A stretch of 64,000 nucleotides of DNA, taken from NCBI GenBank assembly GCA_041398825.1, contig JAWKTX010000005.1, positions 124,001 to 188,000 on the forward strand, given 5' to 3'. Origin of the DNA: Planctomycetaceae bacterium (lineage in GTDB: Bacteria > Planctomycetota > Planctomycetia > Planctomycetales > Planctomycetaceae). The notes under the pieces are model-generated. The model searched no databases. It was given only the letters and a program-made list of their open reading frames with translations, and was not told where the DNA came from. Positions within the stretch are counted from its first letter, which is position 1, and every line of letters begins with the position of its first letter. The position numbers and the translations under genes were made by a program. This document shows, piece after piece, positions 53,442 through 62,886 of the stretch.

Positions 53442-53550
53442 ACACTTGGGAAGGAAGGCATGGTAAGCAGAACTGAGTTTGACTAAAAAAAAGGCAAGCC
53501 AGAGAATCGTCGCTCAGACAAACCAAACCCAGCCGTGGAATCAGGGGTCG

Positions 53551-54288
53551 ATGATGTTGTCGGTTGTCATTCCAGCTCATAATGAAGCCGAAAACTTACC
53601 AGGATTGCTCGAGGAGATCATCGAAGCGTTCAAAGATGGGCGGACCGAGTACGAAGTGGTTGTGGTGAATGATGGAAGCAGTGATGAAACAGCAGGAGTG
53701 CTGACCGCGATACAGCAAACGATGCCACAGTTGCGAGTAGTGACACATGAGAAAAGTTGTGGCCAGAGTACGGGGTTGATGTCGGGCGTTGATGCAAGTC
53801 AGGGAGAACTGATCGCCACACTTGATGGCGATGGTCAGAATGACCCGGCAGACATACCCAGAATGCTGGAAACCTATCAGACGGGGACAATACCGTTAAC
53901 CATGGTGGTGGGACACCGGCAAAAAAGGAAGGATGGGGGTTGGCGGCTATTCTGCTCGAAGGTAGCAAATAGCGTAAGAAGCCGAATGTTGAAAGACGCG
54001 ACCCCGGACAGCGGATGTGGGATCAAACTTTTTCCAAAAGACGCCTTTCAGAAGTTCCCCCGCTTTGATCATATGCATCGATTCTTGCCGGCGTTGATGC
54101 GACGATTGGGCGGTCGAGTGATCTCCCAGACGGTCAATCATCGAGTCCGAGGCAGCGGTTCGTCACACTATGGGACACTCGGTCGATTAACGGCAGGGGT
54201 AGTGGATCTTGTCGGAGTCGCATGGTTAATGCACAGAAGCCGATTACCAGTATTAACGGACCAGAAGAAGGAGTCTTCAGGGCCATGA
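53551..54288 (+). CDS. Glycosyltransferase family 2, polyprenyl-phosphate sugar transferase (ArnC/DPM-like)
   Basis: 245 residues from the ATG at 53551; a second ATG follows directly, and a TTG at 53479 would add 24 low-complexity residues. The GT-A fold is plain: MLSVVIPAHNEAENLPGLLEEI, VVVVNDGSSDETAGVL, LIATLDGDGQNDPADIP with the DxD-type motif, then SGCGIKLFPKDAF. It probably loads a sugar onto undecaprenyl phosphate at the inner membrane. The two following genes overlap head-to-tail with it (ATGA), forming a GT2, LAB_N, GT39 set that resembles lipid A or envelope glycan modification loci. It is the first gene right of the putative origin. Confidence 0.85.
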   Translation: MMLSVVIPAHNEAENLPGLLEEIIEAFKDGRTEYEVVVVNDGSSDETAGVLTAIQQTMPQLRVVTHEKSCGQSTGLMSGVDASQGELIATLDGDGQNDPADIPRMLETYQTGTIPLTMVVGHRQKRKDGGWRLFCSKVANSVRSRMLKDATPDSGCGIKLFPKDAFQKFPRFDHMHRFLPALMRRLGGRVISQTVNHRVRGSGSSHYGTLGRLTAGVVDLVGVAWLMHRSRLPVLTDQKKESSGP

Positions 54289-54638
54289 CGTCGGAGCAGT
54301 GGTGGGTAGGATTTGGCTTGTTTGGCCAGGCGTTGTTTACTGGGCGGTTTATCGTTCAGTGGGTTTCCAGTGAACGGCAAAAGAAGAGCGTGATCCCAGT
54401 GGCATTCTGGTATCTGAGCATATCCGGAGCAACAGTGTTGTTAAGCTACGCAGTCTATCGACAGGACCCCGTATTCATCATTGGCCAGTCAACCGGTTTT
54501 GTCATCTACTTTCGCAACCTCCAACTGTTGTCCAGGGCTTCGCGGAGAAGCGAAGAGGAAGCAGAAGTTGTGACGTTGCCGATGGTACGGACAGAAACAA
54601 GGTCAACAGCTGAGCAACCATCAAGACGAGCGGCATGA
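54285..54638 (+). CDS. LAB_N-domain (lipid A biosynthesis N-terminal) membrane protein
   Basis: 117 residues from the ATG at 54285, whose ATGA overlaps the GT2 stop. WWVGFGLFGQALFTGRFIVQWVSSERQKKSVIPVAFWYLSISGATVLLSYAVYRQDPVFIIGQSTGFVIYFRNL matches the LAB_N domain, a three-helix unit found alone or at the front of lipid-A-disaccharide synthases. Alone, it typically accompanies GT2 and ArnT-like genes and is thought to help flip or present lipid-linked sugars; that role is inferred. Confidence 0.85.
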   Translation: MTSEQWWVGFGLFGQALFTGRFIVQWVSSERQKKSVIPVAFWYLSISGATVLLSYAVYRQDPVFIIGQSTGFVIYFRNLQLLSRASRRSEEEAEVVTLPMVRTETRSTAEQPSRRAA

Positions 54639-56368
54639 CAGAAGATCCCAGAGATCTTCCCCGATTGTTTTTACCAGTCGCATTAATGCTGGTATTAACA
54701 GCATCGGCATTGATGTCACGGCCTCCTCTGCCGGTCGATGAAACACGATATCTGTCGGTAGCGTGGGAGATGCATGAGTCCGGTGACTGGTTGGTACCAC
54801 ACAAAAATGGTGCCACCTATGCACACAAGCCGCCACTATTGTTCTGGATAATGAATGCACTGTGGCTTTTGACCGGACCGACCGGATGGTCAGCCAGGTT
54901 GGCCGGCCCGGCGATGGCCGTAGTCAGCATACTGTTCACCTACCAACTGGGAAAACAGCTCTGGAATCGAAAAGATGTGGCTCAGGCTGCTGCATTGATT
55001 CAGACATCTATGATGCTGTGGATGGTGTTTTCCACACTGACGATGTTCGACACGTTGCAGACAGTCACTGCCCAAATGACTTTGCTGGCATACCAAGACA
55101 TAGCAAGCCGGGGGTTAAGAAAACGCAGCATCCTGTTGGCGTCGGCTGGCATAGGGCTCGGAATACTGGCAAAAGGGCCGGTGATATTCGTCCATGTGCT
55201 GCCAGTAGCTTTGTCAGCTCCATGGTGGTGTTCAGCGTCTCTAAGAATTGGGCGATGGTATCTGACAGTGGCGATGACGATCGTATTTGGCGGTATTATC
55301 GGATTGAGCTGGGCTCTGGCGGCTGCAGCGAGTGGCGGTCAGGCTTATGCAGAAGAATTACTCTGGGGGCAGACAGCCAATCGAGTGGTCGAATCGTTTT
55401 CCCACAAACAGCCCTTTTGGTTCTACCTGCTGGTGCTTCCGATAGGTGTGCTGCCGTGGCCGCTTTTCTCCAGATGTACGGCTAATCTGATGTCAGCAAT
55501 TCGGGATCGAAGCAACCGATTTTGCCTGGCAGGCATAGTGGGTACGCTCCAGGTGATGTCTTTGGTAAGTGGTAAACAGCCTTATTACCTTGTGCCGTCT
55601 ATACCCCTGGTGGCATTGTTGATCGCCCGAACAATGATGACGAACGCGACACGGGTTGAACGCAGCGAAAAGTATCTCCAGGTGGCAGCAACTTTGTTTG
55701 CCGCCGTGACACCAGCCGTGGTCAATATGGTCCCGCAGTTGGCAGTGACCCGGCTGAACAACGTTTGTCCAACGATCTACAGCGTGGCATTGGTTTTGGT
55801 ATCGCTGAGCGTTTTGATTCCGGTACAGGAAACACCGATCAGAATGATTCGTCATCATGCAACAGCATCGGTGATGTTTCTGAGTGTGCTGGTGGTCGGA
55901 CTTGGTAATGGCTTCTGGCAGGAGTTCGATCTAAGCCCAATGGCTCGGTTCGTACGGGTTCAGCAAGAAGCAGGAGAAGCGGTGTTCTGGTATGGGGGCT
56001 ATCATGGGCAGCTGAACTTTATGGGCCGACTGGAACAGCCGTTGGTAGAGGGCCCGAAAGAAGTGTTGCTGCAGTGGGTGAAAGAGAATCCCGGTGGTGT
56101 GGTGGTGATGAGAGCCATCGACGACATACGGGACTTCAGCGAACAGAATCAGGGTGATGATCAGCGTCGTGCAGCGATCGAACGGCAATTGCAACAGACA
56201 GGTTTTCCGGACCAGCCTCTGGTAGTTGAGAAAGTTCTCTTTGACCAGCCCCTCCGACGGGGACTGAGCGTCGGGGTCATCGCGGCGGTACGATTGAGGT
56301 TCACGACCGACGAACGGACGACAGAAACTCAGGGAAAACAGGGAAAAGAAGCGTCAGAGACTCTTTGA
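54635..56368 (+). CDS. ArnT-like membrane glycosyltransferase (GT39/GT83, PMT superfamily)
   Basis: 577 residues, start overlapping the previous stop (ATGA). The first helix leads to PPLPVDETRYLSVAWEM, with the catalytic Asp-Glu of this GT-C superfamily, and to AHKPPLLFWIMNALWLLTG. About ten to twelve helices and a soluble C-terminal part (FDLSPMARFVRVQQEAGEAVFWYGG) follow. It would transfer a sugar from undecaprenyl phosphate to lipid A or another envelope acceptor at the outer face of the inner membrane. The acceptor and sugar are unknown. Confidence 0.85.
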   Translation: MTEDPRDLPRLFLPVALMLVLTASALMSRPPLPVDETRYLSVAWEMHESGDWLVPHKNGATYAHKPPLLFWIMNALWLLTGPTGWSARLAGPAMAVVSILFTYQLGKQLWNRKDVAQAAALIQTSMMLWMVFSTLTMFDTLQTVTAQMTLLAYQDIASRGLRKRSILLASAGIGLGILAKGPVIFVHVLPVALSAPWWCSASLRIGRWYLTVAMTIVFGGIIGLSWALAAAASGGQAYAEELLWGQTANRVVESFSHKQPFWFYLLVLPIGVLPWPLFSRCTANLMSAIRDRSNRFCLAGIVGTLQVMSLVSGKQPYYLVPSIPLVALLIARTMMTNATRVERSEKYLQVAATLFAAVTPAVVNMVPQLAVTRLNNVCPTIYSVALVLVSLSVLIPVQETPIRMIRHHATASVMFLSVLVVGLGNGFWQEFDLSPMARFVRVQQEAGEAVFWYGGYHGQLNFMGRLEQPLVEGPKEVLLQWVKENPGGVVVMRAIDDIRDFSEQNQGDDQRRAAIERQLQQTGFPDQPLVVEKVLFDQPLRRGLSVGVIAAVRLRFTTDERTTETQGKQGKEASETL

Positions 56369-56447
56369 TTGCTTCGTGATTTGTGCGTAGCTTACCAGCG
56401 GCGACGATGGGTGTTGCCGCAGTTCAGGATAAGCGAGGCAGCCAACG

Positions 56448-57407
56448 ATGCAAATCACCGTAACGAACCTGGTTCTGTCCGGGAGTGATCGCCCTCGCCT
56501 GAATAACGTATCGCTGAAAATCAGGGACCAATCGACGGCAATTGTCGGGTATTCCGGAGCAGGGAAAACGTCGCTGTTAAATGTTCTGGCAGGATTTGAA
56601 GTGCCGGATAGTGGCACGGTGGATCTGAAGCGAGACCGGACGGATAGCAGCCTGCCCCTTTTCTGGGTGCCTCAGAACGGAGGGTTATGGGCACACATGA
56701 CGGTCAGGCAACATCTGACGACTCTGGAAAACGCTTTGGAATCGCAAAAACTGGCGATTTCGACAGACGAATTGCTTTTCCGGATGGATCTGCAGCAGCG
56801 TCAGACGGCGCGCCCGGGACAGTTGTCTGAAGGTGAGCGATCCCGGCTGGCAATTGCCCGGGCTCTGGCATCCGGAGCAGAAATGCTGCTGCTGGATGAA
56901 CCTTTGTCACACGTCGACCCGGCTCGTCGTGAAAAGTACTGGAAAGTGATCACAGAAATAACAGAAACACACGGAATTAGCCTGGTCTTTTCTTCGCACG
57001 AGCTCGAGGCAGTGATCCGGGAATCCGAACAAGTCATTTGTATCAACGAGGGACAAATCATCTATCATGGCCCGACGAGAACGCTCTACGACAATCCACC
57101 CGACCGAATACCCGGAGAGTTTCTTGGCAGGTTAAACTGGTTCACAGCTGGCGAAGCGTGGAAGTGGTTGCAGCAGGAGATATCCGAAGACAGTGTCGGT
57201 ATCCGCCCGGAACGAGTGATTCTACGGCCGGATCCGTCGTCATTGCTGGAGATCAGCGAAACGCGGTACTCAGGGCACCGATCCGAAACATCGATCGTGA
57301 ACACACAAACAGGGGAAGGTCGATCCCTGCTGCACCGTGTGGAAGTCAGCAACTTAGGGCCCGGAGATCGGGTGAAAATAGAATGGTTGGCTGTTGATCA
57401 AGACTGA
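56448..57407 (+). CDS. ABC transporter ATP-binding protein with C-terminal extension
   Basis: 319 residues. Walker A GYSGAGKTS, Q-loop WVPQNGG, signature LSEGERSRLAIARAL, Walker B MLLLDEPLSHVDP and H-loop SSHELEAV are all present. The last ~100 residues (VGIRPERVILRPDPSSLLEISETRYSGHRSETSIVN) resemble the TOBE-type regulatory tail of PotA/FutC ATPases. No permease gene is near. The NHL-repeat lipoprotein gene starts five bases after its stop. Confidence 0.82.
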   Translation: MQITVTNLVLSGSDRPRLNNVSLKIRDQSTAIVGYSGAGKTSLLNVLAGFEVPDSGTVDLKRDRTDSSLPLFWVPQNGGLWAHMTVRQHLTTLENALESQKLAISTDELLFRMDLQQRQTARPGQLSEGERSRLAIARALASGAEMLLLDEPLSHVDPARREKYWKVITEITETHGISLVFSSHELEAVIRESEQVICINEGQIIYHGPTRTLYDNPPDRIPGEFLGRLNWFTAGEAWKWLQQEISEDSVGIRPERVILRPDPSSLLEISETRYSGHRSETSIVNTQTGEGRSLLHRVEVSNLGPGDRVKIEWLAVDQD

Positions 57408-57411
57408 AAGC

Positions 57412-58365
57412 ATGCAAAAACCCTCAGCAAGTAGTTCGATTCTCCCGGAACAAGCTGCATATCTGATTGCGCTGATGGTTTTGGTGTTTATCAGTGGATG
57501 CGGTGACGTGGCCGCTGATCCGCAGCTTCACTTCCGTCGGTTTGATGCATGGAAAGTTCCGGCAAATGGTCATCATCTTCCGGCGCCGAGGGCACTGTAT
57601 TCTGATGAAGCGGACACAGTCTATGCTCTGGATGACGCTGGGCGAGTGCTGGTGTACTCACCCAAAGGAGAGCTCTTAAGAAGCTGGTTCATGCCGGAAT
57701 ACTCGATCGGACGGGCGGAGGGGATTATCAAGCTGCTGGACGGACGTCTTGCCGTCGCTGATACGCATTACCACCGTGTCGTGATTTTCGATGCTGATGA
57801 GTCAGGTGCAGTCAGTTACATGTTTGGCACAGAGGGCAATGAGGACGGTCAGTTCATCTTTCCAGTGTCCATTGCTCAGGATCCGGCCGGATTCCTCTAC
57901 GTTGGTGAATATGGGGAAAAGCAGAGGATTCAGAAATTTACCGTGGAAGGCACCTACGTCAGTCAATTTGGATCTCATGGAACCGACGAAGGACAGTTTC
58001 AGCGTCCGAGCGCAATCGTATGGCGGGACCAGAAGATCTTTGCGGTGGATGCTTTCAACAATCGAATTCAGGTGTTCACAGATGACGGGAACTTTGAACG
58101 AGTGATAGAGCTTTCTCCGGCATCCGCACCGCTGGCGTATCCTTACGATCTGAAAGTTTTGCCGGACGGTCGGATGTTTGTCGTGGAGAATAAAGGTTCA
58201 CGCGTCACTATTATGCACGACGACGGAACCATAGAAGGACGGTTCGGAAAACCAAGCCGAGGCGTGGACGGGTTTTACACACCGTGGGCGATCGCCGTTT
58301 TGTCTGATGGCAGGATTCTGGTAGGCGATACAGGGAATCATCGATTAGTGGAGCTCACACCGTGA
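57412..58365 (+). CDS. NHL-repeat lipoprotein
   Basis: 317 residues from the ATG at 57412. Signal peptide with lipobox ISGC at its end, then six or so NHL/beta-propeller repeats: APRALYSDEADTVYALDDAGRVLVYSPKGELLRSW, RLAVADTHYHRVVIFDAD, YVGEYGEKQRIQKFTVEG, IFAVDAFNNRIQVFTDDG, and ILVGDTGNHRLVELTP. It should sit as a lipid-anchored propeller in the periplasm or outer membrane. Its stop overlaps the next gene's GTG start (GTGA), so translation is coupled. Confidence 0.8.
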   Translation: MQKPSASSSILPEQAAYLIALMVLVFISGCGDVAADPQLHFRRFDAWKVPANGHHLPAPRALYSDEADTVYALDDAGRVLVYSPKGELLRSWFMPEYSIGRAEGIIKLLDGRLAVADTHYHRVVIFDADESGAVSYMFGTEGNEDGQFIFPVSIAQDPAGFLYVGEYGEKQRIQKFTVEGTYVSQFGSHGTDEGQFQRPSAIVWRDQKIFAVDAFNNRIQVFTDDGNFERVIELSPASAPLAYPYDLKVLPDGRMFVVENKGSRVTIMHDDGTIEGRFGKPSRGVDGFYTPWAIAVLSDGRILVGDTGNHRLVELTP

Positions 58366-61300
58366 AGACCTGGCAACGAATTCTGCGGCGCATAGTTCCT
58401 CCAGCCCGGCGGCCGGTCGGGTGGTATTCGGCGATACCTCTGGTCGTTTTCGCGGCGCTGTTTGCCATTATCGGCCTGTCGATCATTCCCGCAGTTTTCC
58501 GAGGCTTAACATCTTTTGCCCGCCGGGGATCAGAACCCGGAGCGCTTGCTGGGTTTCTGGACTGGACGCGCCCAGTCTGGGGAGCCGTTCCTGATCTGGA
58601 ATATGGTCGACCCTGGGCCTTTATACTGGTGGTCGTAACACCCTGGATCTGGTGGATGCAGGCGGCCGGTCATTCGGGATTACCGGCCATTCGTGGCGGG
58701 TTTGCATCCTTTTGTCGGTTGATGATTTGTGGTCTTCTGATTCTGGTGCTGGCCGAACCACGGACAGTGCGAACAAGTGACGTCGTATCGGTGGTGTACA
58801 CAGTTGATGTCTCGGATTCCGTGAATGAAGCCAGGAATCAGGCGATGGAGACGGTGGCGGCAACAGCCGAGCAGAAGCCCGTCACCGATCAGGCCGGTTT
58901 GGTGGTGTTCGGGCGAACGGCAGCAGTCGAGTATCCTCCCCGAGAGTCGTTTCCGTTTCAGAAGTTCATCAATTCACGCGTCAGTCAGGATGCGACCAAT
59001 CTGGAACAATCACTGGCCCTGAGCGCGGCGATGCTTCCGGAAGAAAACAACGGCCGCATCGTATTGATCAGCGACGGGACGGAAACGATCGGACAGCTGA
59101 AAGACGTGGTCGATGACCTGCAGTCACGCAACGTCGAAGTGAATGTGATACCCATAGAATATGACTACCAGCACGAAGTACTTCTGGAGCGACTGGATTT
59201 ACCTCGATTTGTTCGACTGGGAGAAACGTATGAAGCGTCGGTGGTCCTGACCTCCCTGGCCAATGGAAAAGGCACGCTGGTGCTGGCACAGGGCGAAGAA
59301 GTTCTGGATCGCCGCGAAGTCGAATTCGGTCCGGGAAAAAGCAGGCATACTTTTCCGATTAAGGTCGAGACGCCCGGGTACTACGAGTACGAAGCAAGAA
59401 TCGAAGTCCCCGCGGCCTTTGATAATCGTTCCGAAAACAATGTTGTCCGCAACTACCTTTTTATCGATGGTCCGGGTCGGATATTGCTGGTGACGGATCC
59501 TCAGGGCAACCCGCAGGAATGGTCGTCAATGCAAAAAGCTCTGCAGCAGGGCGAACGGCAGGTCGAAGTCTGCAATGCCATGGAATTTCCCGTGGATCCA
59601 CTGTCTCTGATGCCATACGACGCCGTGGTATTCGCGGACGTTGCGGCTGATTCTCTCACAAACATTCAAATGCAGTCACTTCACGACGCGATCCGGAATC
59701 TCGGCGTCGGGTTCCTGATGGTGGGTGGGCCAAACAGTTTCGGCCCGGGTGGTTATCAGGGATCGGTCATAGAAGATGCTCTGCCGATTTCGATGGAGAT
59801 CAGTAACAAGAAAATCCTGCCCAAAGGCGCGCTGGCCATCATCCTTCATACCTGTGAGTTTCCTGCCGGAAACAGTTGGGCAAAACGAATAACGAAGCGG
59901 GCCATTCAGGTCCTGAATGCGGAAGATCTCGTAGGCGCGCTGGCGTACGGCATGTCGGGTGAGGAATGGATCTTCGAGATGACCAAGGCCAGCGAATATG
60001 GTGAATTGTCTCGAAAAATCAATGCCGCCAGCATAGGCGACATGCCCGACTTTGCGGCAACGATGCAAATGGGATTGAAGGGACTGGTCGACAGCGACGC
60101 TGCCAGCCGCCACATGATCATTATTTCTGACGGTGACGCCAGTCCACCCAGCGATAAGCTCATCAAACAGTTCATCGACAATCAGGTCACCGTTTCGACC
60201 GTCGCTGTGTTTCCACACAACGGAGACACGCGAACGCTGGAAATGATCGCCGGCGTCACAGGAGGGCGATTCTACTATCCGTCAGACCCGAATCAGTTGC
60301 CATCAATCTTTGTCAAAGAAGCCAAGACTCTTCGACGGAGTCAGATTCAGAAGCGGACATTTGTGCCGGAGCTGGAGAACGTCGATCCAATGGTTCGGGA
60401 TATTGGCGTGCCGCCGGAATTGCATGGATATGTCCTGACATCACCGAAGGATGACCCGCGAGCCACCGTCATTCTTTCCGCACCATCCTCCGACAAAGAT
60501 GCTGCCATCACAGACGGAGAAAGTGATCCCATTCTTGCTGTGTGGCGATATGGATTGGGCGTCACGGCAGCTTTTACCTCGGATATGACGACACGCTGGG
60601 GTGATGACTGGCTGAAATGGGATCAGTTTCAGCAAATGGTTAATCAGATGATTACCCGCGTGGGTCGAGTCAAACGGGAACAGTTTCTTCGAGTCTACAC
60701 CTACGTCAACGGCAACGAAGGGGTCGTTGTTGTGGAGGATTTTCATCCGGAAGAGAGTCTGCTGGATGTCACCGTCAGTGTTACGGGACCCAACAATTTT
60801 GACACCACCCAAAGCGTACGTCAGATAGCACCTCGACGTTATCAGACATCCATGGAACTGAAGGGTGAAGGTCGATACCAGGTACAAATCAGTGCAGTGG
60901 GGACCGATCGAAAAGAAACCGCTTACGCCGGGTTTATCGTGTCGTACTCACCGGAATATCTCCGTTTTCGGGCAAACCCTATTGTCCTCCGTGAAATCGC
61001 AGAACGAACCGGCGGCGAAGAACTGGTGGTGGATGAGAATGTCGAAGAACTGGCAAACAGGATCTTTGGCGAACGAAAACCCAAGCGCAGCAGCCGACCC
61101 GTATTTGACTGGTTCCTGATGGCATTGGCATGCATGGTGCCACTGGATGTCGCAATCAGGCGTGTTCAGATTGATATCATGTGGATCGCGAGGCTGTTCA
61201 GACGCAGCAGGAAGGAGTCGACCGCGACACTGGGCCAGTTACTGCAAAAGACGGGCGAAGTACGATCCAGCCTGGCAGGCAGAAAAGACGAAGGATCACG

Positions 61301-61508
61301 TCCGCGTCCGGCCCAGCCAGAACGACCCATGATGCCGCGACCCAGCATGCCCAGGCCGACAGCTGCCCAAAAGCCGTCCGAAGCGAACACAGGAACAGGA
61401 TCACAGCCAAAGCCGGATCAAAACTCGTCTGCACCGGCGGGCGATGATGGCAGCACGACTTCGCGGTTGCTGGCAATGAAGAAAAAACGCGATCAGGAAG
61501 GGAAGTAG
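58362..61508 (+). CDS. Large VWA / GATase-like membrane protein
   Basis: 1048 residues from a GTG overlapping the NHL stop. Three N-terminal membrane helices precede a VWA-type region starting VVSVVYTVDVSDSVNEAR (MIDAS DVSDS, the common third Ser position kept). A GATase1-like segment is seen at LGVGFLMVGGPNSFGPGGYQGSVIEDALPI, and a second VWA-like part with MIIISDGDASPPSD. A helix near the C-terminus (FDWFLMALACMVPLDVAIR) and a Pro/Arg-rich disordered tail end it. The layout is common in planctomycetes. No function is established. Confidence 0.8.
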   Translation: MKTWQRILRRIVPPARRPVGWYSAIPLVVFAALFAIIGLSIIPAVFRGLTSFARRGSEPGALAGFLDWTRPVWGAVPDLEYGRPWAFILVVVTPWIWWMQAAGHSGLPAIRGGFASFCRLMICGLLILVLAEPRTVRTSDVVSVVYTVDVSDSVNEARNQAMETVAATAEQKPVTDQAGLVVFGRTAAVEYPPRESFPFQKFINSRVSQDATNLEQSLALSAAMLPEENNGRIVLISDGTETIGQLKDVVDDLQSRNVEVNVIPIEYDYQHEVLLERLDLPRFVRLGETYEASVVLTSLANGKGTLVLAQGEEVLDRREVEFGPGKSRHTFPIKVETPGYYEYEARIEVPAAFDNRSENNVVRNYLFIDGPGRILLVTDPQGNPQEWSSMQKALQQGERQVEVCNAMEFPVDPLSLMPYDAVVFADVAADSLTNIQMQSLHDAIRNLGVGFLMVGGPNSFGPGGYQGSVIEDALPISMEISNKKILPKGALAIILHTCEFPAGNSWAKRITKRAIQVLNAEDLVGALAYGMSGEEWIFEMTKASEYGELSRKINAASIGDMPDFAATMQMGLKGLVDSDAASRHMIIISDGDASPPSDKLIKQFIDNQVTVSTVAVFPHNGDTRTLEMIAGVTGGRFYYPSDPNQLPSIFVKEAKTLRRSQIQKRTFVPELENVDPMVRDIGVPPELHGYVLTSPKDDPRATVILSAPSSDKDAAITDGESDPILAVWRYGLGVTAAFTSDMTTRWGDDWLKWDQFQQMVNQMITRVGRVKREQFLRVYTYVNGNEGVVVVEDFHPEESLLDVTVSVTGPNNFDTTQSVRQIAPRRYQTSMELKGEGRYQVQISAVGTDRKETAYAGFIVSYSPEYLRFRANPIVLREIAERTGGEELVVDENVEELANRIFGERKPKRSSRPVFDWFLMALACMVPLDVAIRRVQIDIMWIARLFRRSRKESTATLGQLLQKTGEVRSSLAGRKDEGSRPRPAQPERPMMPRPSMPRPTAAQKPSEANTGTGSQPKPDQNSSAPAGDDGSTTSRLLAMKKKRDQEGK

Positions 61509-61509
61509 C

Positions 61510-62886
61510 ATGCATTCGTTCATGACGAGACGCCAGTTTGCTCGATACGCAGGCCTGTCGCTTCTGGGCGCATCCGGATCCGGGTGGTTGAGCCAGTTGG
61601 CTGCGGCGACTTCAGTCGGTGTGGCAAAACCTCGTCGATCGTGCATCCTGCTGTGGATGTCGGGAGGACCCAGCCAGATGGAAACCTTTGATCCGAAACC
61701 AGGGAACGAAAATGGAGGTCCGACCAAGAGTATTGAAACGGCAGTGAGCGGGATTCGGATAGCAGAGAACCTGCCAAAGGTCGCACAGCATATGAAGTCG
61801 CTCGCCCCGATCCGGTCCATGTCGACTCGGGAAGGCGACCACCAGCGCGCAACCTACTACATGCGAACGGGTTATTTGCCGCAGGGGCCCGTTCAGTATC
61901 CGGCGATGGGTGCGTTTCTGGGAAAGGAACTTCGGCAACAGGAATGCGATCTGCCGTCCTACGTCAGCATTAGCCCCTTTCGAGCGTTCAGTCCGCTGGC
62001 CTATGGCCCGGGCTTTCTTGGCCCTGCCTGGTCTCCGCTTGTTGTTGCAGCTCAGCAGGAACGTGCGAGCCAGTCAGATCAGCCACCCGGCGATGGCACC
62101 GCGCCGTCAATGAATGAAGTCTCATTTGAAGTACAGAATCTGAAGGTCCCGGAGGCTGTGTCATCAGCGCAGGTCGACGCCCGGTTAAGTCTGCTGGCAG
62201 GAATGGAACATCGATTCCTGTCGGCCCGACCGGACAATCCGGGCGTCAGCCATCTGCAGTCGTACGATCAGGCGGTTCGTATGATGAAATCCAGTGCCGT
62301 AGGAGCTTTCGATCTCAGCCAGGAGGATGAGTCTCTGCGGGACGCCTATGGTCGCAACGCATTTGGTCAGGGCTGCCTGCTGGCGCGGCGATTGATCGAA
62401 CATCAGGTCTCTTTTGTCGAAGTCACATTAAACGGGCTTGATGCAAATCCAGGAGCAGGCTGGGACACGCATGCTGACAATTTTGATTCTGTAAAAGCCT
62501 TGTGTGAGATTCTTGACCCGGCCTGGGCGACCCTGATGAGCGATCTCGAACAACGAGGACTGCTCGAATCGACTTTGGTGGTTTGGATGGGAGAATTTGG
62601 ACGCACACCTAAAATCAACGAGAACACCGGCCGGGATCACTGGCCGGGAAGTTGGTCCACCGTGCTTGGTGGCGGCGGCATCCGGGGTGGTCAGGTTTAC
62701 GGTGCGACAAGCGAAGATGGCATGGAGATTACACAGACTCCAGTGTCTGTGCCCAACCTGATGGCCACGATTTGCTCCGCTCTGGGGCTGGACCCGGCGT
62801 CCACAAATCTCAGTAATATTGGTCGACCTATTCCGCTGGCCGATCATGAGGCAACGACAATCAGAGAACTGATCGCCGGCGATTAG
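61510..62886 (+). CDS. DUF1501 exported protein
   Basis: 458 residues. Tat-type signal (MTRRQFARYAGLSLLGASGSGWLSQLAA), then DUF1501 landmarks: SCILLWMSGGPSQMETFDPKPG, SMSTREGDHQRATYYMRTGY, NPGAGWDTHADNF and VVWMGEFGRTPKINENTGRDHWPGSWSTVLGGGGIRGGQVYGAT. The fold is related to sulfatases/alkaline phosphatases, but catalysis is not established. In planctomycetes it is usually paired with DUF1553/DUF1549 cytochrome-type genes; here it follows the VWA membrane-protein gene by one base instead. Confidence 0.88.
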   Translation: MHSFMTRRQFARYAGLSLLGASGSGWLSQLAAATSVGVAKPRRSCILLWMSGGPSQMETFDPKPGNENGGPTKSIETAVSGIRIAENLPKVAQHMKSLAPIRSMSTREGDHQRATYYMRTGYLPQGPVQYPAMGAFLGKELRQQECDLPSYVSISPFRAFSPLAYGPGFLGPAWSPLVVAAQQERASQSDQPPGDGTAPSMNEVSFEVQNLKVPEAVSSAQVDARLSLLAGMEHRFLSARPDNPGVSHLQSYDQAVRMMKSSAVGAFDLSQEDESLRDAYGRNAFGQGCLLARRLIEHQVSFVEVTLNGLDANPGAGWDTHADNFDSVKALCEILDPAWATLMSDLEQRGLLESTLVVWMGEFGRTPKINENTGRDHWPGSWSTVLGGGGIRGGQVYGATSEDGMEITQTPVSVPNLMATICSALGLDPASTNLSNIGRPIPLADHEATTIRELIAGD

